In this document: one piece after another, positions 10,529 through 22,500 of the stretch
Layout of the letters: the number at the start of each line of letters is the position of its first letter
Position numbering within the stretch: position 1 is the stretch's first letter
Origin: Omphiscola glabra
Taxonomy: Eukaryota; Mollusca; Gastropoda; Lymnaeidae
Length of the DNA stretch: 64,000 bases
Assembly (NCBI GenBank): GCA_964017045.1
Contig: OZ024807.1
Span: forward strand, 11,502,741-11,566,740
Direction: 5' to 3'
Notes under the pieces: model-generated
Told to the model about the DNA's origin: nothing
Database searches by the model: none
What the model saw: the letters and a program-made list of their open reading frames with translations, nothing else
Position numbers and translations under genes: made by a program

Positions 10529-11855
10529 CAGGGCCGGATTAAGCCATTTTAGTGCCCAAGGCACAAACCCACATGGGTGCCCCCTTCTGCCCGGGGCCCC
10601 TGATCTTTCACTGACCGTGACCGCTGATATGTTCAATATTATTCAAAGAAAACAGTTGTTAACAACTATGTTTGTAGTTTGTATTACTATCACTTATATA
10701 AAACCTACAATAAAGTATTTCTGTATTAAAATTAATAGTTAATCAATTTTGAAATAATAATAGACAAAAATACTTTATTTTTTTATTAGATGAAAAAATC
10801 AAAACTATTTTGTCATTTACATTTTAAAGATTTTTTCCTAGATTTACATCTAGCTAAGTTTTTGAGTATATCGTCAAAGTTAATTATGCGCAACACATCT
10901 GCCTCGATCATAAGCAGAGATAAGGAATCGAGCCTTTCTTGTTTCATTGTTGATCTATTTGGATTTTTTGTACGTTTCAAATGAGAAGAAGAGCGCTCAG
11001 TTGAACAGTTAGTAACCATTAATGTTAAAAATATGCGCAAGGCGATTTCAACATTTGGAAAGGCACTCTCGATGTTGTCTCTAACTATTACTTTGTATAA
11101 TTCTCCATGAATGAACGTGTTGTTTTCCGATTTTCATGCAGGAAACTTGTGGCGAATATATGAATGAAACTGTTTTAGTTCAGTACATAAATTATTGTTC
11201 AGATATTTAGGATAAGCATTTATTAGTTCTTCACAACACTGAGATGTTTGTGATAGTGATACATTGACCAAGCAAGAAAATCGAACTGCTACATCATTCT
11301 ACACCTGGTGTTATTATGTTTGCAGCTTCTTCAAATCTTTCAAATTCATTCCTAGATTTATGCAAGTGATCTGCTAGTGAAGAATACAAATCAGCACACG
11401 TTTTCATGTTCACGTGCTCATTTTGTGTCTATTATTAAGTTGTTCCCGGTCGAATTAATTAATTAATGTTATTATTTTAATATTATTTATTAAAAATATA
11501 AAAATGGTTTAAATTTTTTTATAAAACTTCCCAAAATTTTTTAAAATTCGAATGCAACCGCATTATTTATTTACAAGCCGAGTGAGTCCGCATGATCCAC
11601 ATTTTGCTCATTACCATTTACCTTGAGATTTTTAAATTTTGTATTCGCTTAATTTATAAGCATTCAAGATTGTACCAAATTTAATGTGCATTTTTATTAT
11701 AATTTATTTTTTCATTTTCATAGCACTTGTTTAATTTTCAGTTGTTTCTTGACTTAAATTTGTTCAAAAAAAAATTTCTTGAGGACTTGTGGTGCCCCCA
11801 AACGCTTGGTGCCCAAGGCACATGCCTTGTTTGCCTAGAGGTTAATCCGGCCCTG
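10529..11855 (-). mobile_element. Decayed hAT DNA transposon (~1.33 kb)
   Basis: The left end is CAGGGCCGGATTAAG and the right end TTAATCCGGCCCTG, giving near-perfect inverted ends of a widespread hAT type. Flanking 8-mers (CCCTCCTC and CCCCCCCC) match only partly, so the target duplication is eroded or lies in C-rich sequence. A degraded transposase lies inside on the minus strand. The remnant is too short for a full hAT transposase of about 600-700 residues and has several stops, so it is internally deleted and inactive. Confidence 0.85.
10810..11425 (-). pseudogene. hAT transposase C-terminal remnant
   Basis: The longest open part (11,040 to 10,813) reads VTNCSTERSSSHLKRTKN followed by RSTMKQERLDSLSLL. 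This matches the conserved hAT C-terminal dimerisation region, whose family pattern is roughly TNCSAERSFS-LKRIKN-LRS-M-QERL. Upstream on the same strand, and broken by stops, are segments resembling EFERFEEAANII, FHSYIRHKF and ELYKVIVRDNIESAFPNVEI, which fit hAT transposases of the TTF/ZMYM-like group. The N-terminal zinc finger and most of the catalytic core are absent or unrecognisable. It lies inside the inverted ends at 10,529 and 11,855. Confidence 0.85.
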
Positions 11856-12849
11856 CCCCCCCCACCCACACAAAGTCCCGCCCAAGGCTGTCACCCTTCG
11901 CACTCTTTAGGTTCACTACTACACCTACCAATACTGCCGATGACACCCCCCACCACTCCCTCCCCCCACACACACAAACAAATATACCTTCATTTCGAAC
12001 CATATTCCAGTCGAGTGTTTTCAAATATTTAAAAAAAAAAAAAATTCTTTAGAAATAAAGAAACACTTGCCTCGATCTCGAGACCATGTAGGACATAGGA
12101 GCCCAGTCACGGATGGCGTGGATCGGCACACATTTTTCAAACCACAGTTTCACTCATGTGACCAGGCCCTCCCACTTCTGAATCCGTGGTACGATGCGTC
12201 TTGGCTCCTCTTAATGCCAACACATTATTGCAGCACAATACAGAGGCGTTTCCCCCAGCTGTCAGTGGGACTTTGGGGAATTTTGTTGTCACGCGATGAT
12301 AAATCTCTATTTTTTTTTTTTTAAATTCTTTTTTATCTCGTCTCTGTCTCACAAACATACGCGCATATTTTTCTGCTTAATCTATACTGTTTTTTTTAAT
12401 TGCAGCAAGTTGTACGACTGTAACATCCCGGAGATTTAAATTACGTCTAGTGTCTGCAGACGTGTTTTAGATAAACCTGAAAATAACTATTGCATGCAGG
12501 ATTATGCAGGATTATGTAGGATTATGTATAATTGTTATTGAGCTTCATTTTTTTATGGTTAAACCCCAAGACAATTTTAGCAAACCAAAAAGTCGTGTAT
12601 GCATATATATAAAATCCATTTTTTTTTGAAGACCTTACTTTTGCCTCTGCGCCTGCTCCCACTATCGCCGAGCTTCCTCAACGCACACAAAAAAACATAC
12701 GCCTTCATTCCGAACAATATTCCATTTGGAATGTTTGCAAATTGAAAATCTGATTTTGGAAGAAAATGCGGACTGTAACATTCTTGAGATTCGAACTTTG
12801 GCTAGTGTCTGCAGCCACGTCCCAGATGATTCTGAAAAGGATTATTCAA
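11856..12849. other. AT-rich intergenic DNA with a diverged direct repeat
   Basis: No supported gene. Two related blocks (about 12,418-12,530 and 12,773-12,850) share TGTAACAT, CTAGTGTCTGCAG and GGATTATGTAG motifs, indicating an old duplication next to the 60-bp array. Confidence 0.5.
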
Positions 12850-13060
12850 GGTTGGATTATGTAGCAAATGTAGTAATCCATTTGAAATGAGGAAGCTGGT
12901 AATTACAGAAGGTGGGATTATGTAGCAAATGTCGTATTCAGTTGAAAACAGGCATCTGGTAACTACTGAAGATGGGATTATGTAGCAAATGTCGTATTCA
13001 GTTGAAAACAAGCAGCTGGTAAATACTGAAGGTCGGATTATGTAGCAACGTCGTTTTCAG
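12850..13060. repeat. 60-bp tandem repeat, about 3.5 units
   Basis: Units contain GGATTATGTAGCAAATGTCG and CAGTTGAAAACAGGCATCTG; starts at 12,850, 12,911, 12,971 and 13,031. Confidence 0.88.
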
Positions 13061-13440
13061 CTGAAAATGGATACGAAGACGCGATAATCGGTTGTAAATT
13101 CGACATGACTGGAAAATTAATTGAGTAGAAACTTCAAAAAAAACAAAAAGCAACACACTTATTTTAGATCTCGACTTTCCTTCCAGTAAACCAAGCAACA
13201 TTTAATCTAACGATTCGGTGACATAAAATGAGAGTCTCCCCCCCATCCCCCCAATCCTCACCCCCAATCCTTCCACTCCCCCAATCCTCACCCCCCCCCA
13301 CCCCCAACTTTGAAAAAGCCTTCTCTTGTTAAGATCACCTAAGCGTGGCGAAGAGATGGTGAATGCACTATCGCACAGCTTAGATGTCTTTTCACTTGGT
13401 TACGGCTTCGTCTCAACGATGGATGTCAGCGCTCGCAAGG

Positions 13441-14464
13441 ACTGGTCATGGCGAGACCGAAGCGTACGTCGTTCAACGTGACTGGTCACGGCGAGACCGA
13501 AACGTACGTCGTTCAACGTGACTGGTCACGGAGAGACCGAAGCGTACGTCTTTCAACGTGACTGGTCACGGCGAGACCGAAGCGTACGTCGTTCAACGTG
13601 ACTGGTCACGGCGAGACCGAAGTGTACGTCGTTCAACGTGACTGGTCACGGCGAGACCGCAGTGTACGTCGTTCAACGTGACTGGTCACGGCGAGACCGA
13701 AGCGTACGTCGTTCAACGTGACTGGTCACGGCGAGACCGAAGCGTACGTCGTTCAACGTGACTGGTCACGGCGAGACCGAAGCGTACGTCGTTCAACGTG
13801 ACTGGTCACGGCGAGACCGAAGTGTACGTCGTTCAACGTGACTGGTCACGGCGAGACCGAAGCGTACGTCGTTCAACGTGACTGGTCACGGCGAGACCGA
13901 AGCGTACGTCGTTCAACGTGACTGGTCACGGCGAGACCGAAGCGTACGTCGTTCAACGTGACTGGTCACGGCGAGACAGAAGCGTACGTCGTTCAACGTG
14001 ACTGGTCACGGCGAGACCGAAGCGTACGTCGTTCAACGTGACTGGTCACGGCGAGACCGAAGCGTACGTCGTTCAACGTGACTGGTCACGGCGAGACCGA
14101 AGTGTACGTCGTTCAACGTGACTGGTCACGGCGAGACCGAAGTGTACGTCGTTCAACGTGACTGGTCACGGCGAGACCGAAGCGTACGTCGTTCAACGTG
14201 ACTGGTCACGGCGAGACCGAAGCGTACGTCGTTCAACGTGACTGGTCACGGCGAGACCGAAGCGTACGTCGTTCAACGTGACTGGTCACGGCGAGACAGA
14301 AGCGTACGTCGTTCAACGTGACTGGTCACGGCGAGACCGAAGCGTACGTCGTTCAACGTGACTGGTCACGGCGAGACCGAAGCGTACGTCGTTCAACGTG
14401 ACTGGTCACGGCGAGACCGAAGTGTACGTCGTTCAACGTGACTGGTCACGGCGAGACCTAAGTG
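13441..14464. repeat. CpG-dense 40-bp satellite, about 25.6 units
   Basis: The 40-bp unit reads ACTGGTCACGGCGAGACCGA then AGCGTACGTCGTTCAACGTG. It has about seven CpG dinucleotides per unit, in sharp contrast with the AT-rich surroundings. Units are almost identical; the recurrent variants are AGCG to AGTG (a CpG transition) and ACCGA to ACAGA. No ORF of note crosses the array. Confidence 0.97.
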
Positions 14465-14959
14465 TTGTATAGTGAAATTCCCAGGCGTATTTCTGTACTC
14501 AAAAGTCATCCGTGCACATATAAAGTAAAGCTGTAGGAGAAGGGGGTAATACGGGGGGTGGGGGGAGACTGAAATCAGGTTAGCAAATTAGGAAATGAGT
14601 AAATTAAAGTAAGGTCGAACATGAAAAAAGGAACGCAACAAACCAACGAACCTGTCAGCAGGAAGCCTACGTCAGCGAGCAAACAACAGAAATAAATAGA
14701 ATAAAGTTTTTAAAAAATCACTCAGCTGAGAAGTAGTATCCGAGAGGGCAGCAAAAGAACTGAGCTATTTTTAAATTTTATTCTGTTTTTTTTTTTTTTT
14801 TTGTTCGCTGATGACGGCTTCCTGGTTGACGGAGTAGATGGGTTGTGCTGAAAGTGATGGATTGGGATGAGTGAAAAGGTGATTGAAAGTCTGGTGGTAT
14901 TAGAAGCTGGACGCATCCGTGTCTGTGTACATGTGTGACAAGACAAAGTTCAGGACACA

Positions 14960-15420
14960 GAGGGCCTCGCTAGAGCGAACATACCTAGTATCTTCACCAC
15001 TCTAATGCCGTCTCCACTCCATTGGATGGAACACGTAGCCCGTATCGAACGCCAATGGCTCGCTAAACTAATATTCTTCGGAAAACTCACGATAGCAAGC
15101 GCTCGCAAGGAGGTAACAAAAAACGCTACAAAGACTCACTGAAAGTGGCACTAAAGGTCTAAACGGGGGCAGACAGCCTGGACAGAGTCAGGTGGAGATC
15201 AGCTGTCAAGAAGGGGGCTGAATTTCATGAAGCCAGTAGGATAGCCACCACTGAGACACGCAGGCAAGCCCGAAAGAGTAATATTAAATCACCGACTGCA
15301 GCAACTATCACCTGACCGCAGTGCCAGAGATTATTCCGAGTACGGATCGGATTAGCACGCCACCTACGAATTCACCGTAACCCACCCTCCCCCTTAACTG
15401 GATAGTCCTAGTCGATGTTG
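14960..15420 (+). mobile_element. RTE-like LINE C-terminal remnant
   Basis: Frame-broken plus-strand coding resembles the end of RTE-type non-LTR elements. It shows WMEHVARIERQWLAKLIFFG (the H-R-K-F-G pattern seen before the terminal domain), a DSLDRVRWRSAVKKGAEFHE stretch, then ETRRQARKS. Near 15,330-15,390 a C2H2-like finger reads RVRIGLARHLRIH after PQCQRLF; its first Cys codon appears mutated to a stop. Only the 3' end survives, so it is a pseudogene. Confidence 0.72.
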
Positions 15421-16149
15421 ACGGACGAACAAGTATATGGAAGAATTATTGTAAATATCGACACCATTTTAAAACGCGAAATTGCGTTTAAGCGAGTTGA
15501 TGTAGGCTACCTTACTGTTCCACTTGTACCATTTTAATACGCTACAGTTCATTGCGTTGTGTATGGGAGGTTGGACCTTATTACAAATACCACATTGTTC
15601 AGTGGCATGCATACATAGTGCTTTGCCGTTCCAATGGGGTTTACCCACCAAGGACTCGTGTTTTTTCTTGTTTAATTTAATGCAGCCTTAGTTTACTATG
15701 TGGATTGGAAAGGAATAATCACACATTTCATCTCCAAACCTCATTAATTCAAATATGGTTTGGTGCATTTTTATAACGATTGCAATCGCACCGTAGTGTA
15801 ACATCGTCAAAACCTTGGCTCTGAAAAAAACTGTTGAGAGAAAAATAGTCACAAGGGAGATGATATTTTTTAAGGCGAACTGCTGGGGAAAAAAAAACAA
15901 CAAGAAGACGCCAAATTCGGAACCAAGACATAAGATAAAATAATGGCAGGTGCCATAAAAATCAGCCAGTGCAGCATGGCTCAACAACGGATTAATTGGT
16001 TTGGACACCAAGTCAGAATGCCTGTCAACACGCCTGAATTGAAAGCGTTTTGTATATCCTAGGGTTAACCTCCCTAATTGTACAAAAATACTTTTTTTTT
16101 TCCCCCAGGCAATTTTACTGTTAACTTTTGAGCAAGAAACTGAGACCAA

Positions 16150-16192
16150 AAAAAAAAAAAAAAAAAGAAGAAGAAGAAGAAGAAGAAGTAGA
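16150..16192. repeat. Poly-A followed by (GAA)n
   Basis: About 19 A residues, then about nine AAG repeats. It could be the tail of a retroposed element, but no body was recognised next to it. Confidence 0.9.
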
Positions 16193-16221
16193 ATGTAGTT
16201 TTGTCCCCCATTGTTTCTTAA

Positions 16222-16477
16222 GGTTACCGGAAATTTGATCGAAAGAAATTTCGTCGACGGAAATTTTATCGAACGGAAATTTGGTCGAATCTTTTTTTTC
16301 AGCTCACACGTTTAAATGTTCGTCAAATTTCTTTTTGAACGCACTATACTATATAGTAAAACAAAATAATGCGTTCAAAAAGAAATTTGACGCACACTTT
16401 TAAAGTGTAAACTAAAAAAAAAGATTCGACCAAATTTCCGTTCGATAAAATTTCTTTCGATCAAATTTCCGGATACG
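16222..16477. mobile_element. Fold-back MITE with long inverted arms (256 bp)
   Basis: The left arm (CCGGAAATTTGATCGAAAG, then CGGAAATTTGGTCGAATC, then AAATTTCTTTTTGAACGCA) is repeated as its reverse complement on the right side around a short centre near 16,350-16,370. The whole element could fold into one hairpin. It is flanked by the 9-bp direct repeat GTTTCTTAA at 16,213-16,221 and 16,478-16,486. A 9-bp duplication with long inverted arms is typical of Mutator-like MITEs. An 8-bp reading (hAT) is also possible if the first G is fortuitous. Confidence 0.82.
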
Positions 16478-17455
16478 GTTTCTTAAAGTTGAAAAGTTAA
16501 AAATGTAAGTTTCTTGTTCCAACTTTTTAAAAATAGTATAGCTTTCCAATGAAACGAAGAGATTGCAGTTACGGTCTTCTTCATTAAATCTGTGACGATC
16601 CATTACAGTTTCAGCCATTGTTTTCCCTCCCCTTGTGCAGAACGCTCTTAGCAACGTGATTTATTACAACACATTGTTTTGAAACGTTAAAGGGTTGTTT
16701 TGGTACAAACATCCCTCTGACTCAATATTTTGAACTCTGAACATCTTTTGATGTGAAGACACTGACTTGTGATCGCTTCTTTTCTAATCGTTCAATTGAA
16801 AAAAAAAAAAAAAAAGAAATGGGGTTTGTCAGAGCGATTATTGTGCTACTATCCGCCATTTTAAATTGTTTTAAAAAAACAACAACAAGAACACTATATT
16901 TCAAACAATTTATAGATGGGATGATATAAAAATTCGCTCCGTTTTTTCATGATGTGTTTAATAACATTCACGGGCACTTGAGTTTTACCGTGAATCATAT
17001 GAACATCGTAAATTATGATTCATGCTGTCTAAACTGAACGTATGACAAAAACAAGATTTTTTTTCTTTTTAAAAAAAAAAAAAACAACGAATTTTATCAA
17101 GTAAGAAGGTGATCACTGCGTTTCGAAACTGTGTATGTATTGATGACCTGTACATTTATTAAGAGAAGATGTTCTATTTTCTTCTTGTGAGATCATTGAG
17201 AGTATTATCTAACCGCTTCTTTACTATTTCTAGATCATTAACTCTTCCACTAAATAATGTTTACATCTTTTAAGGCCTGTTGCAGTTTTGATATAATTTC
17301 ACCCACTTCACATGGCAAATATTTTTTATTTTATTTTTTGTTTGTTTCGCGACATTATTAACAATAAAAATGTATGACTCATGAATTCTTCAAAGCGTTC
17401 TTAGCTGTCTCACTTTGGCTTTTAAATAGTTCCGTTTTGTTTATTATTTTTCAAT

Positions 17456-17820
17456 TTAATTGGCCATCTTTTTGTTTTTAAAATGACATCCACCTACATG
17501 TTCATAGAACAAACAAAGCCAACCATGAATTGAATCATCAAGTGCAACATCTGGGACTTCCCTCACTGGATGAACAAACTCACCTGGTGGACTGTACTCA
17601 TTTTCTTTATTATCTCCAAAAGAGGGAAGGGTATGGCTTATGGAATCCAAATCCAAAACGTTGTCCAAATTATGAACATGATCCAATGTTGACAGGCAAT
17701 TCAAACTGTTGATTATTTTATCCACATGCTTTTGAAATTTATGAGAGATTTGATCTATGGGAACAAGGTTTCGGGTTGAAAATATATGTCCAGACTTGAG
17801 TAAATTCTTAAAAAATTTTG
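17456..17820 (-). CDS. Possible terminal exon of an unknown minus-strand gene
   Basis: On the minus strand a strong acceptor context (CTGTCTTCTACTCAG) near 17,821 is followed by an uninterrupted frame of about 120 codons to a stop near 17,456. The sequence is complex rather than repetitive, for example SKFFKNLLKSGHIFSTRN, then FGDNKENEYSPPGEFVHP and HGWLCLFYEHVGGCHFKNKK. I do not recognise the family. Upstream on the same strand another short exon-like piece with a TTTTCAG acceptor occurs near 18,690-18,780, but it reaches a stop. It could be the last exon of a real gene or a remnant of a transposase or domesticated element. No start codon or complete model can be given. Confidence 0.35.
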
Positions 17821-17929
17821 ACTGAGTAGAAGACAGAATAGGTTTATTTCATTTAATATCAAAATGTAGGTCAATAGCTACCTGCTCCCTGTGACTTAAT
17901 ATTTTCTTCTTTCAAAACATGGAGTAGAG

Positions 17930-18640
17930 ACCAAAGTAGGCAATGATGGTTTTATGACTAGAATACGCAATGGTGGTCTTATGACCAGAGTAGGCTGGTC
18001 TTATAATCAGAGAAGTTAATGATGGTCTTATGACCAGAGTAGGCAGCATGCTGGAAACACTGGCTGGTCACTACTGGAGGAACGACGACGACTGCCCTGG
18101 CTTTCCATGATTTACAAGATAAATAATGGGCTAGTCCACTGTTCTGGCATTAAGCAGAAACTCGCCCCCTCCCCCATAGACAGCGACGAGGCCATAACAG
18201 GCAGTTCCGGCTCTTACCAGCGAGAAGCCAGTATAGGAACCGCTCATTCCTGCTAAAAAACATCAGGGACTGGAACAAGCGTGCAAAAGGAACAGATGAT
18301 GTGACAACACTCGACACATTTGCGTCTATTGCCTCAGGCTTTTAACCCCCAGTCCATGATACTCTCACTAAGTAACTCTTGCAACCAGTGAAATATTCTC
18401 ATCAAAAGCAGGTACAGAAACATTGCAAATCCCCTCTACATGCATAGGAGCCAGAATGATCAATAAATTAATCGTAGGCCCTTAATATATAGAAGAAGAA
18501 GAAAGCAATGATGTTTTTATAACCAGAGTAGGCTGGTCTTATAACAAGAGTAAGCTGGTCTTATAAAGAGAGTAGGCAATGATATTCTTAAAACCAGAGT
18601 AGGCAATAATAATCTTATAACGAGAGAAGACAATGATAGT
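17930..18640. repeat. Minisatellite (GGTCTTATGACCAGAGTAGG-like) split by a LINE
   Basis: Diverged units containing GGTCTTATGACCAGAGTAGG occur at 17,930-18,048 and again at 18,503-18,640. A LINE fragment lies between the two halves, showing insertion into a pre-existing array. Confidence 0.75.
18049..18502 (+). mobile_element. LINE 3' fragment with (GAA)n tail
   Basis: Plus-strand RT C-terminal coding with frameshifts: LEERRRLPWLSMIYKINNGL near 18,080, then SGSYQREASIGTAHS and RDWNKRAKG, and a stop after FASIASGF. The 3' end GGAGCCAGAATGATCAAT, then GGCCCTTAATATATAGAAGA, matches the reverse complement of 54,489-54,560. It is 5' truncated and inactive. Confidence 0.8.
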
Positions 18641-18789
18641 CTGCATTCTTTCCCACAACCCAGAAAAGTATTCTTTAACGCAGTGTGTTGTTGACCACTA
18701 TCCAACAAAATCGATCATTTTATCAATATTAGGTCTACTACGACACCTAAGCTTGTTTACAATGATAGAGATTACTCCAGGCTGAAAAT

Positions 18790-19598
18790 CGTGTAGTACT
18801 TTTTAAATGTTCAATATTTTAAATAAAACCTTCCCTTATCTTCACAAGTTTGTTTGATCTTTTAACATTCATTGATTGTTTACATAGCTGACAACGATTA
18901 CCATCTCGTGACCTTTTATATTTATGAACATTTAGGTTGATAATATTATTTACTAACTATACAAATAAGTTGCTTGTTTTTGTTATTTTCAAAATACTCT
19001 CTATCAGAAAAGAGAAAAATTATTTAAATAAACATTTAGAAAAAAAATAGACCGCCCTACAGAGGGAAAAAAATTGGGGGGGGGGGGGTGGGGTAGAGAG
19101 AGAGAGAGTTCCTCTGACAAAGTATAAACATACTTTTAATGATTGAATGATCGACAAAAGAACGTAGTCTCAACTACAATAACACAAAATTCACATATAA
19201 ATAAAAATTAAGTACAATTAAAACATAACTGACAAAAGTATAACTGAATGTTTTTACAGATTGTACTTACCCAATAAGCCTTTACGATGCGGCTAACGTC
19301 AAAGTAGTTACAAGTGTTGGAGCTTTGTATACCTCCCCTGCCCACCCACCCAGCCCCCACACACACCACCAATTTAGCTATATATATAAATAAGAACACA
19401 ATCGGCAATATCTCAACCAATAAACAGTTTGACAAAGTCCAAGTCAAATCACCGTCTTACCAACGGGAAGTAATTCTTCACGTTTTCTCCTGCTGATGAA
19501 ACTATAGGGAAATTTAGGGACACAACCGTTTAACACGTTTGCTGTGTCGACGGTTACACTAATTCTTTGTACCAATGGTTTACCTTAAGTAACGCACT
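18790..19598. other. AT-rich region upstream of the receptor gene
   Basis: No coding or recognised element. A G-rich run and (AG)n lie near 19,075-19,110. No TATA box or other promoter element can be asserted for the gene that starts at 19,599. Confidence 0.5.
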
Positions 19599-22500
19599 AT
19601 GATCACTGACTTGAGAGCGAAGTGCCAGACGCTATGCTTCATTGTTTTATGTCCAGGCTTTATGTGCCTTACAGGTTGGTGGAACTTTGAAAAATTGCAT
19701 TTAATTTTAGCAAGAACATCAAATAATTCCATGGCATCTGTTTACATGAAATCTTTTTACATTAAATCACTTTACATGGAATCTCTTTACATGTAATCTC
19801 TTTACATAATATTCCTTTGCAATAAATCTCTTCACATGAAATCTCTTCACACGAAATCTCTTTACATGAAATCTCTTTACATGAAATCTCTTTACATGAA
19901 ATCCCTTCATATAACTCTTTACATGAAATCCCTTTACATGAAATCTCTTTACATGAAATCCCTTCATATAACTCTTTACATGAAATCTCTTTACATGAAA
20001 TCTCTTTACATGAAATCTCTTTACATGAAATCCCTTCATATAACTCTTTACATGAAATCTCTTTACATGAAATCTCTTTACATGAAATCTCTTTATATGA
20101 AATCTCTTTCATTTTTCTTTTATTGCTTTTCGTTTTTCTTTTTTTGTTTTTTTAAAAATCAAATGTTAACAAGGAAGAAAAACAAATGCAAATATTCAAT
20201 TAAAAACCAATGTAAATTGAATAATGTTTATTTTTTCTTAAAGACTCAAGCATCGCAGGCATGACATGCCCAGCTGCTCCGTTAGGAAATAGAGCTCATG
20301 ACATATCGTGTACAGCCAGCGTTGATGCTTCTTCAATATCTCTAACAAGGAACTCAACAGAGCTGATTTCTTGCAACGCGAGCGCCTGTAACGCCAGCTT
20401 CCGTGGACACAAGGGAGACGTGACGAGAAACGAGACGCATCTGAGGGTGTCGTTGGTCATCGAGAACGTTCAGCTAGCAGACGAAGGGGTGTTGACCTGT
20501 CACGTGAGAAACGAAAGCTCAAAGTTTGATAAAAATAGTACATATTGCTTCTTGTATGTATTCGGTGAGTGACATGAAGGGAAGGAATGCTTTTGTTATT
20601 TCTCAGACTAGTATAAGAAGGAAGGATTGCGATCAGGTTTTGTAAAGGTAGATAAGTCGTTGATGGTAAAGGACACGTTTTAATTATTATTATTTTTCAA
20701 TGTAATTGACTATGCGTTTCTGTTAGCCGGAGAAGACTTTTTACCAACACAAAAATTCTTTCATTTTGTCTTTTAATCGGTTTTACCCTTATTGTGTGCT
20801 ACTTATTTCTTTTTCTTCATTCCCCCCCCCCCCCCCCCAAATAAAAAAAAAATCACATTTTGTCTTTATTACATTTCCTAATTTTCTTATTTTCTGATTG
20901 ATCCGCAATCAAATTTAATATAAAAGGAACATACAATTAAATGAAGAAGGTCTCAGGCTAAGCAAAGGTGACACTAAAATTGAATGATCTTTTTCGAATG
21001 GCATCCAAATGATGAATTTAGTGTCTCTTTTTCTGACTTGAAATCTATCGGAAACACTCCGACATCACTTACTAAGTGTGTACCACCACAGATAATAATA
21101 TCTACGTTTAAGAAATGATTCGCCTAAACTTAAAACGACACATTAATTTTGATACACTTAAATATATATTTTTATTAAATACATCGGATTGCTACCACTG
21201 AACGCTTAGTTAAGTTATGTGCCCTTATTGAATAATTTTATACAAGACGTTATTTTAATACATATTACATTATCCAAAAAATCGGGAGCACTGCCATTAA
21301 AATATCTAATACTTTTATTTTGTACCAATTTATTTCGATCTCATAAAATTTTCGGAATATATTTGTTTAAATACGAAGTCATGCTACAAACGAATTTCTG
21401 AGAGAATGAGAAAATAAAACAAATTCATTTCATCAGACGCTTTTGCTCATGGGGGATACAATAATTTTTATTTACTCGGTTTAGATAATAGTCTAGGAAG
21501 ATATTTGCATTATGATTCTAAGAAAGTGTATGTTTTTCTTCATAAAGAATATGAGTATACGTTTAAAGAGAGAATGCATACATAATTTTGCTATTTATAT
21601 AAAATATAAGGTCAGCTGTATTAACTTAACAAGAAATTAAATGAACATAATTTAATCCTAATTTTTTAAAAATATAATATCAAATTAAAAAAAAATTTTT
21701 TTTAATAAAATCATATAAATGTGTTTTACATTTTTAGTTCCACCTGAGGCGCCATATTGTAATCATGCAACCAACAGAACTCATGTTCATATCGCATGTA
21801 CAACAGCTAAAGTTTATCCCAAAGCTCTTTGTAACTGGACCGTGACCTCATTATCTGGGGTTTGTAATTTTTTTTACGAATTGTTTTTCCATGTAATGGG
21901 TCATAGAAATTCGCCTACAAACCAATATACACACATAAATCAAGAATTTGATAATACGTACGTCAAAATCTACAGCGTCGAAAATCCACCCTGCCTAATC
22001 AGAAAAAAAAAATTATAATCTCCGAGAGCTAGGGGTGGACTAAAGTTTTGAATAGACGATAGCATGCAAATTATTTTTTTTTCTTTTGCAGGTTGTATTT
22101 GTTATATAATTCATATACGTCGTTTAAGGTTAACTTGGACATTTTTTTCCATGTTGAGCCCGCAAAAAAAGAAAGGAAAAAAAAGCAGTGGGATAATGTT
22201 TAAATAAGATTTTGTGAAGTGTAATTAGATTCACAACGCTACATTATGATCATTTGCTTTTTCAAAAAGTTTTTTACATAATCATTCGAAATGTGCACGT
22301 TTTACGAGAGCATTAGGGTCGGTTCACACGGTCAAATTTCGCGTCAAGCATTTGATGCAATTCGTGTATGAAGCCTTGTCACAACTTTCAAATTACTATT
22401 TGATCAAATTCCCCAAAAAAGGAAACCACGCGCAAAATAGTGCGTTCATACAACAATTTGACGTGAAATTTGATCGTGTGAACCGACCCTTAATGCAGCT

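Noticed and set aside
15688..16149. 153-residue minus-strand ORF
   Set aside because: It is AT-driven with Phe/Leu-rich low complexity and no splice support or recognised domain; left out as unproven.
19762..20264. ORFs with YMKSL or CKEIS repeats
   Set aside because: They derive from the 15-bp intronic minisatellite, although one frame runs into receptor exon 2.
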